Source: Pseudomonadota bacterium
GTDB lineage: Bacteria; Pseudomonadota; Gammaproteobacteria; Xanthomonadales; Xanthomonadaceae
Assembly (NCBI GenBank): GCA_023423605.1
Contig: JAFAFF010000027.1
Coordinates: 1-11,694, forward strand
Direction: 5' to 3'
Length of the DNA: 11,694 nucleotides
Made by a program: the position numbers and the translations under genes. The notes beneath the pieces are model-generated. The model ran no database searches, was not told the origin of the DNA, and was given only the letters and a program-made list of their open reading frames with translations. Within the stretch, counting starts at the first letter, position 1. Each line of letters begins with the position of its first letter. This document shows, in pieces, positions 5,771-11,694 of this stretch.

Positions 5771-6099
5771 ATCCTTACTGCTACCTGGCCGCCGCCATCG
5801 TGCTGGAAGTCATCGGCACCTCGTTGCTGAAGGCTTCGGACGGCATGACACGCTGGGCGCCGGCAGCTGGTTCCATGCTCAGCTACGCGGCCTGCTTCTA
5901 CCTGCTGTCGTTGACCATGCGTTCGATCCCTACCGGCATCGCCTATGCCATCTGGTCCGGCGTGGGCATCGTGCTCATCTCCATCATCGGGCTGGTGGTG
6001 TTCAAACAGCGCCTGGACGGACCCGCCCTGCTCGGCATCGGCCTGATCTGCGCCGGCGTGCTGGTGATCAACCTGTATTCGAACACCGGCACGCATTGA
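5767..6099 (+). CDS. emrE: SMR-family multidrug efflux transporter, EmrE type
   Basis: A 110-aa, four-helix inner-membrane protein that as a dimer exchanges protons for cationic lipophilic drugs such as quaternary ammonium compounds. Length and motifs match E. coli EmrE: MNPY start, Glu14 in AIVLEVIGT (the essential proton and drug site), Tyr40, and Tyr60 and Trp63 in IPTGIAYAIWSGVGIVLIS, plus FKQRLDGPALLGIGLICAGV in helix 4. The start ATG overlaps the DUF1653 stop and has no Shine-Dalgarno of its own, which points to translational coupling; a longer in-frame ORF from 5683 lies inside the DUF1653 gene and is not used. It converges on the 36-aa ORF 21 bp downstream. Substrate range is inferred from family only. 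Confidence 0.95.
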   Translation: MNPYCYLAAAIVLEVIGTSLLKASDGMTRWAPAAGSMLSYAACFYLLSLTMRSIPTGIAYAIWSGVGIVLISIIGLVVFKQRLDGPALLGIGLICAGVLVINLYSNTGTH

Positions 6100-6120
6100 G
6101 CGCGCCGGCCTGCATGGCGG

Positions 6121-6231
6121 TCACCAGCGGATGAACAAGGTGACGACGAACACCGCAACGAAGACCGCCAGGGCGATCAGCAGATAGCGGCGCTGGCGCG
6201 AGGACGTTTTCGGTGTGCCGGGTGTATTCAT
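6121..6231 (-). CDS. 36-aa single-span membrane peptide
   Basis: A tiny protein, MNTPGTPKTSSRQRRYLLIA followed by more hydrophobic residues and ending TLFIRW. The first 15 residues are polar and basic (SRQRR at 11-15), then about 19 hydrophobic residues (16-34) form one transmembrane helix, giving an inside-positive, N-in orientation by the positive-inside rule. GGAG lies 7 nt before the ATG on the minus strand, a good ribosome-binding site that supports a real gene. The same frame is open upstream but without another good start. It sits downstream of the kgtP-like gene and its terminator hairpin, so it probably has its own promoter, and it converges with emrE. I recognise no family; function unknown. 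Confidence 0.6.
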   Translation of the reverse strand: MNTPGTPKTSSRQRRYLLIALAVFVAVFVVTLFIRW

Positions 6232-6356
6232 GCGTACTCCAATGGGGGAAGGCGACCGCATCTGCGGCGGACGGAGGCAGCATGCGACACGGCCGGCATT
6301 GGCGCTGTAAAGACGATGTGCATATCGCGTCAGTGCGATCTGCAGGCAAGTAATGG

Positions 6357-6386
6357 AAAGGCCCGCGCATCGCTGCGCGGGCCTTT
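6357..6386 (-). terminator. Strong hairpin terminator after the kgtP-like gene
   Basis: A perfect 13-bp stem: AAAGGCCCGCGCA (6357-6369), TCGC loop, TGCGCGGGCCTTT (6374-6386). It lies 43 bp beyond the stop of the minus-strand transporter gene. The A/T ends of the stem supply a short U-run in either direction, and TTTT also follows on the plus strand (6391-6394), so it may work both ways. The same left arm recurs exactly at 9997-10009. Confidence 0.75.
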
Positions 6387-6429
6387 CTGGTTTTCCGCAA
6401 GCCAGCCGGGCCGGCCTCATCATGCGGGG

Positions 6430-7764
6430 TCAGCGGGTGCCATCCAGCCAGTTCGGCCCCTTGTTCTTCAGGAAGAAGATATAGACCACCAGCGACACCG
6501 CAATCACCACGGTGATGTAGATCACGAACTGATCCACGCGACCGCTGGCCAGCGCGCCCTGGTACAGCAACGGCGCGGTACCACCGAACAGCGAGTTCGC
6601 AAGCGCGTAGCCCAGGCCGACGCCCAGTGCACGGATGTGGGTCGGGAACAGCTCGGCTTTCACCACTGCATTGATGGAGGTGTAACCGGTGAGGAACACG
6701 AAGCCGATGGCCAGGATCAGGAACGCCGACCACGCCGAGGTTGCCTTGGGCAGCGCATCGATCAGGTACCACGTATACAGCACGCCACCCACGCCGAAGA
6801 ACACCAGCAGGCTCTTGCGGCCGATGCGGTCGGAGATCAGGCCGCCCAGTGGCTGCAGCAGCACCAGGAAGGTCAGCACACCGAGGTTGATCAGCGTACC
6901 GGTGATCACGTCGTCGCCGGCGAAGGCAGTCTGGATCATCTTCGGGCCGTTGATGGTGTAGGTGTAGAACGCCACGGTACCGCCAGCGGTGATCAGGAAG
7001 CACAGCAGCAGCGGACGCCACTGGTTCACGAACAGCTCGCGCAGCGAGCCGCTGGCCTTGGCCTTGCCTTCCCTGGCCGCCTCGATGGAGTCCTCGTTCA
7101 AGGATTCATCCATGGTGCGTCGCAGCCAGAACACCACCAGTGCGCCGATGCCACCGATACCGAAGGCCACGCGCCAGCCCCATTCGGAGACATGCGACGT
7201 GTCCCACGCCAGCAGCATCACCAGCAGCACCGCCTGCGCCAGCACATGGCCACCCACCAGGGTGACGTAGTGGAACGAGGACAGGAAGCCGCGCCAGCCC
7301 GGCACCGCCGCTTCGGACATGTAGGTGGCGCTGGCACCGTATTCGCCGCCGGTCGCAAAGCCCTGCAGCAGGCGCGCGAACAGCAATATGATCGCCGCCC
7401 CTATGCCGATCGACGCCGCTGTCGGCGTGATGGCAACAAGGAACGAGCAGGCGGCCATCACGCTGACCGACACCGTCAACGCCAGGCGCCGGCCATAGCG
7501 GTCGGCGAAGCGGCCGAAATACCAGGCGCCGATGGGCCGCATCAGGAAGGTCGCGGCGAAGATCGCCCAGACGTACAGCGTGGAATTCTTGTCGTCAGGC
7601 GAGAAGAACTGCGATTCGAAATACTTGGCGAACACCGAATAGACGTAGACGTCATACCATTCGACGAGATTGCCGGCGGAACCTTTCAGGGTATTGGACA
7701 CCGAACGCCGAAGATCGGCAGGGACCGCGGCGCGAGGCACCGCAGGGGTGTGGGAAGTGCTCAT
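6430..7764 (-). CDS. kgtP: MFS transporter, metabolite:H+ symporter family, alpha-ketoglutarate permease-like
   Basis: A 444-aa inner-membrane symporter, probably importing alpha-ketoglutarate or another dicarboxylate with a proton. It follows E. coli KgtP over its full length: SAGNLVEWYDVYVYS (29-43), LMRPIGAWYFGRFADRYGRR (74-93, containing MFS motif A), GFATGGEYGASATYMSE (135-151), SFHYVTLVGG (163-172), EWGWR (194-198), QPLGGLISDRIGRK (304-317) and KAELFPTHIRALGVGLGYALAN (369-390, the equivalent of KAEMFPAQVRALGVG). About twelve hydrophobic spans are present. I chose the ATG at 7764; the frame is open to a TTG at 7809, but neither has a clear ribosome-binding site. A hairpin terminator follows. 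Related MHS proteins carry citrate, proline or shikimate, so the exact substrate is inferred. Confidence 0.85.
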   Translation of the reverse strand: MSTSHTPAVPRAAVPADLRRSVSNTLKGSAGNLVEWYDVYVYSVFAKYFESQFFSPDDKNSTLYVWAIFAATFLMRPIGAWYFGRFADRYGRRLALTVSVSVMAACSFLVAITPTAASIGIGAAIILLFARLLQGFATGGEYGASATYMSEAAVPGWRGFLSSFHYVTLVGGHVLAQAVLLVMLLAWDTSHVSEWGWRVAFGIGGIGALVVFWLRRTMDESLNEDSIEAAREGKAKASGSLRELFVNQWRPLLLCFLITAGGTVAFYTYTINGPKMIQTAFAGDDVITGTLINLGVLTFLVLLQPLGGLISDRIGRKSLLVFFGVGGVLYTWYLIDALPKATSAWSAFLILAIGFVFLTGYTSINAVVKAELFPTHIRALGVGLGYALANSLFGGTAPLLYQGALASGRVDQFVIYITVVIAVSLVVYIFFLKNKGPNWLDGTR

Positions 7765-8148
7765 GGGGGGACCGTGCTCTCGGGTTGTGAAGCGGGTGGT
7801 ACGTTTCAACAGCAGCTGCCGCCACCCGGAGATGACGGCATGTGTCTGCCCTGACGCCGTACATTACCGCAGGTGCGTGACCGCTGTCCGGTGAAGCAGC
7901 CACCGTATGAGGTGCAGGGTCGTAAACGCTGCCTTGATGCGGGCCGATGCAGGCTGTTGTTGTCGTCTTCGCCGGTGCGCCCCTGTCGTCTGCTGGACCA
8001 CCTCCGTGCCTGCCCCTCCTGTCGCCGACGCGGGCGGTCAGGGCCTCGGGGCATGCGATGGTGCCGGTCGCAGGACATGAGCGTGTTCCGGTTGTCCACC
8101 TGAATCATTAACCAGATCACGTTCGGGCATCTGTGCCGGACGCCGCCA
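7765..8148. other. Divergent intergenic region between the kgtP-like and EAL genes
   Basis: About 380 bp separate two divergent starts, so promoters for both genes should lie here. I found no pair of -35 and -10 boxes good enough to call. ORFs inside (for example plus 7873-8103) are Arg/Cys-rich with no ribosome-binding site and are probably chance. No clear inverted repeat for a regulator stands out. Confidence 0.5.
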
Positions 8149-9984
8149 ATGGCGGACGATGATGCAACGCGGCCAGGTCCTGCCGCCCCTCCAAGCCTCC
8201 AACTGATGTCACGCATGTCACAGGAACTGAAGTCCCAGGAAAGGATGATGGCCGTGAATGCGCTCCAGGTTCTGGACGCGGCGGCAGGTGCGTCACTGGA
8301 TCGCATCACGCGACTCGCGGCCCGCACATTCCAGGCCCCGGTCGCCCTGGTGTCGATCATCGATGCACGCATGCAGCATTTCATCTCCCGCGTCGGGCTG
8401 GACATGGAAGGGACCGAGATCCGCACTGCGATCTGCTCGCACACCATCGCCTCTCCCGGCGTGCTGGTGGTAACCGACCTTGCCGCGGACGAACGCTTCA
8501 GGAACAACCCGCTGGTGGCGGGGCCACCGGCGCTGCGCTTCTACGCAGGTGCACCGCTGGTCGCGAAGAATGGCGTCGCCATCGGTGCGGTCTGCATCAT
8601 GGATCGGCTGCCGCGCAGCTTTTCGACGGATGACGAAGCGCATCTTCAGACCTTGGCCGACATGGTCATGAGCCAGCTGGAACTGCGTCGGTTGTCCGGC
8701 CGCCAGGACCCGGTCAGCGGATTGCCCAACCGGCACCAGTTCCATATCGATTTCGATGGACTGGCGGCGCGTGCCACGCACCCGCAGCTCTACGCTGTGT
8801 TGCTGGATGTACAGGACGTTCCCCGCCTGGATGCCGCGGGCCAGGCCCTGGGCATGCGACCACTGGAGGCGATGATCCATCGTTCCGGCGTGCGTGTGCG
8901 GCTGGCGCTGGAGGATGTCGCCACCGTCTATCACGTCGGTGTGAGCCGCTTCGCATTCCTGCTTGACCTGCCAGCGACCACGGACGTGGAGGATCTGCTG
9001 GGCGAACTGAAGGCACGGGTCATACGGCCGGTGATGGCGGCGGGCGTGCCGATGTCGCCGCAGTTCCACGTCGGCATCTGCGCCATCGTGCCGGAACTGG
9101 ACGGCAGTAATGATGTGCTGCGCAAGTTGCTGGTTGCCTTGCAGGCATCCATCAGCCATCGGCGGGACTATTGCTGGTACTCGGAAAAACGGGACGAACA
9201 CCAGCGACGCGGATACCGCCTGGCCGCCGACGCCGAAGCAGGCCTGCGGCGCGATGAGTTCCACCTGGTGTTCCAGCCCCGCCTGGATACCGCCAGCAGG
9301 CACTTCGTGTCGGCAGAGGCCTTGATCCGCTGGACGCATCCACGGATGGGCCCGGTCGGGCCGGATGAATTCATTCCGGTTCTGGAACGCACGGCGTTGA
9401 TGCCGATGCTCAGTGGCTGGGTGATCAACAAGGCGCTGGATCAGCTGCAGGCCTGGATGGCAGGCGGGCTGGAGCTGTCGCTCTCGATCAACCTGGCGGC
9501 ATCCGACCTGTCCACCGAGGGCATGGCCGGTCGCCTGCTGCAGCAAATGCGCGAGCGTGGCCTGCCACCGTCGGCGCTGGAGATCGAGATCACCGAAGGC
9601 GAATGGCTGCGGGCCGACACCGTAGCAGGAGAAGAGCTCGGAATGCTCGCTGCCGCAGGCGTGCGCATCGCCATCGATGATTTTGGCAGTGGCTACAGCA
9701 ATTTCGGCTATCTGTCGCAGTTGCCGATTACCACCATCAAGATCGATAAATCGCTTATCGATGGCATCGCCCTCGATGTCAGTGCCCGGCTGAAGGTGAA
9801 AGCGATCGTCGAGCTGGCCAGAGGGCTGGGATACCGCACCGTTGCCGAGGGAGTGGAAATCCCTGCGCAACTGCAGGCGTTGACCGAGCTTGGCTGCGAC
9901 CAGGTCCAGGGATTCCCGCTGGCGCGTCCGCTGCCAGCGGAGGACCTTGCCGCATTGGCCAGGCAGGGCCCGGTTCTGCCGTAG
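8149..9984 (+). CDS. Cyclic-di-GMP phosphodiesterase: GAF, degenerate GGDEF, EAL
   Basis: A 611-aa cytosolic signalling protein predicted to hydrolyse c-di-GMP to pGpG. A GAF domain (about 45-180) has the DR.TRLAA...APVALVS..DA..Q.F.SRVGLD pattern of small-molecule-sensing GAFs. The GGDEF domain (about 185-345) starts with DPVSGLPNRHQF but carries GVSRF (264-268) where the active site should read GGDEF, so it is not a cyclase. The EAL domain (about 355-605) keeps all catalytic and metal residues: Glu390 in EALIRW, Asn448, Glu480 in EITE, Asp510-Asp511 in DDFGSGYSN, Lys531, Glu567 and Glu570 in AEGVE, and Gln587. No membrane span or signal peptide is visible. The start is uncertain: ATG 8149 lacks a ribosome-binding site, and Met33 (8245), preceded by AGGAAAGG, would keep the whole GAF domain. 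It converges with tRNA-Pro. Confidence 0.9.
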   Translation: MADDDATRPGPAAPPSLQLMSRMSQELKSQERMMAVNALQVLDAAAGASLDRITRLAARTFQAPVALVSIIDARMQHFISRVGLDMEGTEIRTAICSHTIASPGVLVVTDLAADERFRNNPLVAGPPALRFYAGAPLVAKNGVAIGAVCIMDRLPRSFSTDDEAHLQTLADMVMSQLELRRLSGRQDPVSGLPNRHQFHIDFDGLAARATHPQLYAVLLDVQDVPRLDAAGQALGMRPLEAMIHRSGVRVRLALEDVATVYHVGVSRFAFLLDLPATTDVEDLLGELKARVIRPVMAAGVPMSPQFHVGICAIVPELDGSNDVLRKLLVALQASISHRRDYCWYSEKRDEHQRRGYRLAADAEAGLRRDEFHLVFQPRLDTASRHFVSAEALIRWTHPRMGPVGPDEFIPVLERTALMPMLSGWVINKALDQLQAWMAGGLELSLSINLAASDLSTEGMAGRLLQQMRERGLPPSALEIEITEGEWLRADTVAGEELGMLAAAGVRIAIDDFGSGYSNFGYLSQLPITTIKIDKSLIDGIALDVSARLKVKAIVELARGLGYRTVAEGVEIPAQLQALTELGCDQVQGFPLARPLPAEDLAALARQGPVLP

Positions 9985-9996
9985 CGCACGCACGAA

Positions 9997-10026
9997 AAAG
10001 GCCCGCGCATTGCTGCACGAGCCTTT
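9997..10026 (-). terminator. Intrinsic terminator after tRNA-Pro
   Basis: Arms 9997-10009 and 10014-10026 form a 13-bp stem with a 4-nt loop, followed on the minus strand by TTTTT (complement of 9995-9999). Two positions are C-A mismatches on the plus strand but G-U pairs on the minus strand, so the structure is kept for transcripts coming from the tRNA. Its left arm is identical to that of the terminator at 6357-6386. Confidence 0.75.
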
Positions 10027-10040
10027 CGCTTGAATCGCAG

Positions 10041-10117
10041 TGGTCGGGACGGCCGGATTCGAACCGACGACCCTCTGCCCCCCAGGCAGATGCGCTACCA
10101 GGCTGCGCTACGCCCCG
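10041..10117 (-). tRNA. tRNA-Pro (anticodon GGG)
   Basis: The minus strand reads CGGGGCGTAGCGCAGCCTGG and on to GTCCCGACCA: 77 nt with an encoded CCA end (10041-10043). The acceptor stem CGGGGCG pairs with CGTCCCG (one G-T pair). The D arm is GCGC...TGGTAGCGC, the anticodon arm is TCTGC-CTGGGGG-GCAGA with GGG at loop positions 3-5, and the T arm contains GGTTCGAATCC. It decodes CCC proline codons. It has its own -10-like box upstream and a terminator downstream, so it is transcribed at least partly apart from merR. tRNA genes are common integration sites, but no integrase or repeat of its 3' end is present here. Confidence 0.97.
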
Positions 10118-10158
10118 ACATGTCTGCGATGTTGCCCCGCCGTTGAAGCGGGCCACGA

Positions 10159-10164
10159 AGTATA
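10159..10164 (-). promoter_or_regulatory. -10 box of the tRNA-Pro promoter
   Basis: The minus strand reads TATACT, one mismatch from TATAAT, about 42 nt before the tRNA 5' end. The -35 region 17 nt upstream is poor (near ATCCTT), lying in a T-rich stretch just past the merR stop codon. Confidence 0.5.
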
Positions 10165-10186
10165 GCGGATCAGCACGAAAAAAGGA

Positions 10187-10543
10187 TCAGCGACGAAGCA
10201 GTTGCAGCACTTCTTCCAGTTCCATGCGTACCTGCTTGATGATCTGCTGGCTCAGCGCGGCTTCCTCGCGCGCATCAGCCCCTTCCAGCCGCAGCCGTGC
10301 ACCGCCGATGGTGTAGCCCTGTTCGTACAGCAGGCTGCGGATCTGCCGGATCATCAGCACGTCGTGGCGCTGGTAATAGCGGCGGTTGCCGCGGCGCTTG
10401 GCCGGCTCAAGGCTGGGAAATTCGGTTTCCCAGTAACGCAGCACGTGCGGCTTGACGTCGCACAGCTCGCTTACTTCACCGATGGTGAAGTAACGCTTGG
10501 CCGGAATCGGCGGAAGTTCGCGGTTACTGCCCGGATCCAGCAT
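10187..10543 (-). CDS. MerR-family transcriptional regulator downstream of ihfA
   Basis: A 118-aa DNA-binding protein. The winged helix-turn-helix begins at [21 protein letters not shown] (18-38), followed by the wing KRRGNRRYY (49-57) and the second helical pair [23 protein letters not shown] (61-83). A short C-terminal coiled coil (about 92-118, ending EVLQLLRR) would make the dimer. There is a single cysteine (Cys28) and no C-terminal effector domain, so it is not a metal sensor of the MerR or CueR kind. GGTGG precedes the ATG by about 7 nt, and the start lies 20 nt inside the end of ihfA, so the two are co-translated from one operon. This pheT-ihfA-merR-tRNA-Pro order is common in Xanthomonas, Stenotrophomonas and Pseudomonas. 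The target genes are unknown. Confidence 0.92.
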   Translation of the reverse strand: MLDPGSNRELPPIPAKRYFTIGEVSELCDVKPHVLRYWETEFPSLEPAKRRGNRRYYQRHDVLMIRQIRSLLYEQGYTIGGARLRLEGADAREEAALSQQIIKQVRMELEEVLQLLRR

Positions 10544-10823
10544 ATGCTTCCACCCTTTCCTTGAGCTTCTGGCCCGGACGGAAGGTCACCACCGTACGGG
10601 CCGAAATCGGAATTTCCTCACCGGTCTTCGGGTTGCGGCCCGGGCGCTGGTTCTTGCGCCGCAGATCGAAATTGCCGAAACCGGACAGTTTCACCTGGCG
10701 TCCCTGCTCCAGCGCATCACGCAGCACATCGAAGAACGCGTCGACGAATTCCTTGGCTTCACGCTTGTTCAGCCCTACTTCGTCGAACAGTTTTTCGGCC
10801 ATCTCGGCCTTGGTCAGTGCCAT
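10524..10823 (-). CDS. ihfA: Integration host factor, alpha subunit
   Basis: A 99-aa histone-like protein which, with IhfB, binds specific DNA sites and bends them sharply, acting in nucleoid architecture, transcription, replication and recombination. The start [18 protein letters not shown] and the arm segment [19 protein letters not shown] match IhfA. Pro65 at the tip of the arm is the residue that intercalates into DNA in the E. coli protein. The ATG at 10823 gives the usual length; the frame is open to 10895 but that extension would overlap pheT. Only weak purine-rich matches (AGG, GGGG) precede the ATG. It starts 28 bp after the pheT stop and overlaps merR by 20 nt, in one operon. Confidence 0.97.
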   Translation of the reverse strand: MALTKAEMAEKLFDEVGLNKREAKEFVDAFFDVLRDALEQGRQVKLSGFGNFDLRRKNQRPGRNPKTGEEIPISARTVVTFRPGQKLKERVEAYAGSGQ

Positions 10824-10851
10824 CGCCTGCTTACCCCTGGATGCTACCCGC

Positions 10852-11694
10852 TCAGCCGCGGATCCGGGCGTGGTGTTCACGCTCGATGGCGGCAACCACC
10901 TCGGTCACCACCGCGTCCACGTCGCGGTCCGTCAGAGTGCGGGACTTGTCCTGCAAAATCAAGCCCATAGCGAGACTCTTGAAGCCCGGATCGACCCCCT
11001 GGCCAACGTAGCGGTCGAACAGCACCAGCTCCCGCAGCAGCGGGCCGGCCGCCAGCCGCACGGTCGCTGACAGGTCCGCCCAGCTCACCGCAGCCGGGGC
11101 CAGCACCGCCAGGTCACGGCGCACGGCCGGGAAGCGCGACAGTTCGGCAGCGCGCGGCAGCTCGCGGGCGGCCAGCAGCGCCAAGTCCAGTTCCAGGCCG
11201 TAGACGTCGACATCGATGTCCATGGCCCGTGCCAGGCGCGGGTGGATCTGGCCGATCCAGCCGAGCAGCACGCCATCACGATACACATCCGCCGAACGGG
11301 CCGGATGGCCGAACGGACGCTGCGAAGGACGCAGTTCCAGCACCGCGCCACTGGCGGCGGCCAGCGATTCCAGATCACCCTTCAGGTCATGGAAATCGAC
11401 CTTGCGCGCGGCCACGCCCCACTGCACGGCCTCGGCGTCGCCGCAGACCACGGCGGCCACACGCTGGGTTTCCAGCGGCGCCGGGCTGCCATCGCCCGCC
11501 TGCGCGGTGAACGCCCGACCGATCTCGAACAGGCGCACGCGGCCGGCCTGGCGGGCGACATTGCGGCCCAGGGTGGCGGTCAGGCCGGGCAGCAGGGCCG
11601 GGCGCATCACGGCCAGTTCCGCCGACAGCGGATTGGCCAGCGGCACCAGGCCATCGGTGAGCTGCCAGTGCTGCAGCAGCTGCGCATCGACAAA
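10852..11694 (-). CDS. pheT: Phenylalanyl-tRNA synthetase beta subunit, C-terminal part (5' end outside the window)
   Basis: The last 280 residues of PheT, which with PheS forms the tetramer charging tRNA-Phe. The frame is open to the window edge, where it reads [10 protein letters not shown] then [23 protein letters not shown], the start of the catalytic-like core module of the beta subunit, followed by FEIGRAF. The C-terminal FDX-ACB domain (fragment residues about 185-280) begins [15 protein letters not shown] and includes LFDRYVGQG and [18 protein letters not shown], the RNP-like fold that contacts the tRNA-Phe anticodon region. It is upstream of ihfA by 28 bp on the same strand, the conserved pheST-ihfA arrangement. 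Confidence 0.97.
   Translation of the reverse strand, partial: FVDAQLLQHWQLTDGLVPLANPLSAELAVMRPALLPGLTATLGRNVARQAGRVRLFEIGRAFTAQAGDGSPAPLETQRVAAVVCGDAEAVQWGVAARKVDFHDLKGDLESLAAASGAVLELRPSQRPFGHPARSADVYRDGVLLGWIGQIHPRLARAMDIDVDVYGLELDLALLAARELPRAAELSRFPAVRRDLAVLAPAAVSWADLSATVRLAAGPLLRELVLFDRYVGQGVDPGFKSLAMGLILQDKSRTLTDRDVDAVVTEVVAAIEREHHARIRG

Noticed and set aside
6316..7854. 512-aa plus-strand ORF opposite the kgtP-like gene
   Set aside because: His/Gln/Arg-rich composition without a recognisable domain, lying over a transporter with clear family motifs and crossing a terminator hairpin.
7873..8103. 76-aa plus-strand ORF in the kgtP-EAL intergenic region
   Set aside because: Arg/Cys/Ser-rich, no ribosome-binding site, no recognisable motif.
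8293..9993. 566-aa minus-strand ORF opposite the EAL gene
   Set aside because: Shadow of a gene with intact GAF and EAL motifs; composition is typical of antisense reading.
10167..10191. Direct repeat GGATCAGC at 10167-10174 and 10184-10191, also seen at 3721-3728
   Set aside because: Eight-base repeats are expected by chance; one copy lies over the merR stop codon and the other near the tRNA promoter, without a pattern suggesting an operator.

Overview
The window looks like chromosomal DNA from a high-GC gammaproteobacterium of the Xanthomonadaceae, most likely Stenotrophomonas. The support is the gene order pheT-ihfA-merR-tRNA-Pro, a Dxs that looks xanthomonad-like from memory, an HNH gene directly upstream of dxs, and strongly G/C-ending codons. 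This is recognition by eye, not a database search. I see no insertion sequence, prophage, CRISPR array or integrase.

Layout. (1) 1-849: the 3' part of an acyl-CoA dehydrogenase gene (fatty-acid oxidation), plus strand. (2) 850-1063: a structured intergenic region with three hairpins in a row, the last a perfect 29-bp inverted repeat ending 16 nt before an HNH endonuclease gene (1064-1729). (3) 1830-3740: dxs, the entry enzyme of the MEP isoprenoid pathway. It converges on a minus-strand gene for a secreted protein with two DUF3011 repeats (3774-4346). (4) 4525-5102: two tandem, diverged copies of a small (66-67 aa) unidentified protein on the minus strand, the upstream one with a possible ECF-sigma promoter. 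(5) 5341-6099: a possible 34-aa membrane peptide, a DUF1653 gene and an emrE-type multidrug exporter translationally coupled to it, all plus strand. (6) 6121-7764: minus-strand genes for a 36-aa single-span membrane peptide and an MHS-family dicarboxylate/alpha-ketoglutarate symporter (kgtP-like), separated by a strong hairpin terminator. (7) 8149-9984: a GAF / degenerate GGDEF / intact EAL cyclic-di-GMP phosphodiesterase, plus strand. (8) 10041-11694: minus-strand tRNA-Pro(GGG), a MerR-family regulator, ihfA and the 3' part of pheT. pheT, ihfA and merR form a tight operon. The tRNA has its own -10 box and a terminator.

Most of the window is ordinary housekeeping and accessory-metabolism DNA. 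The least explained signal is the 850-1063 region: a long perfect palindrome next to an orphan HNH nuclease gene, preceded by a GNRA-loop hairpin and a terminator-like hairpin whose T-tract lies on the wrong strand for the genes present. Also worth attention are the duplicated small-protein pair, the uncatalogued mini-ORFs, and two near-identical terminators whose base changes preserve pairing on only one strand.
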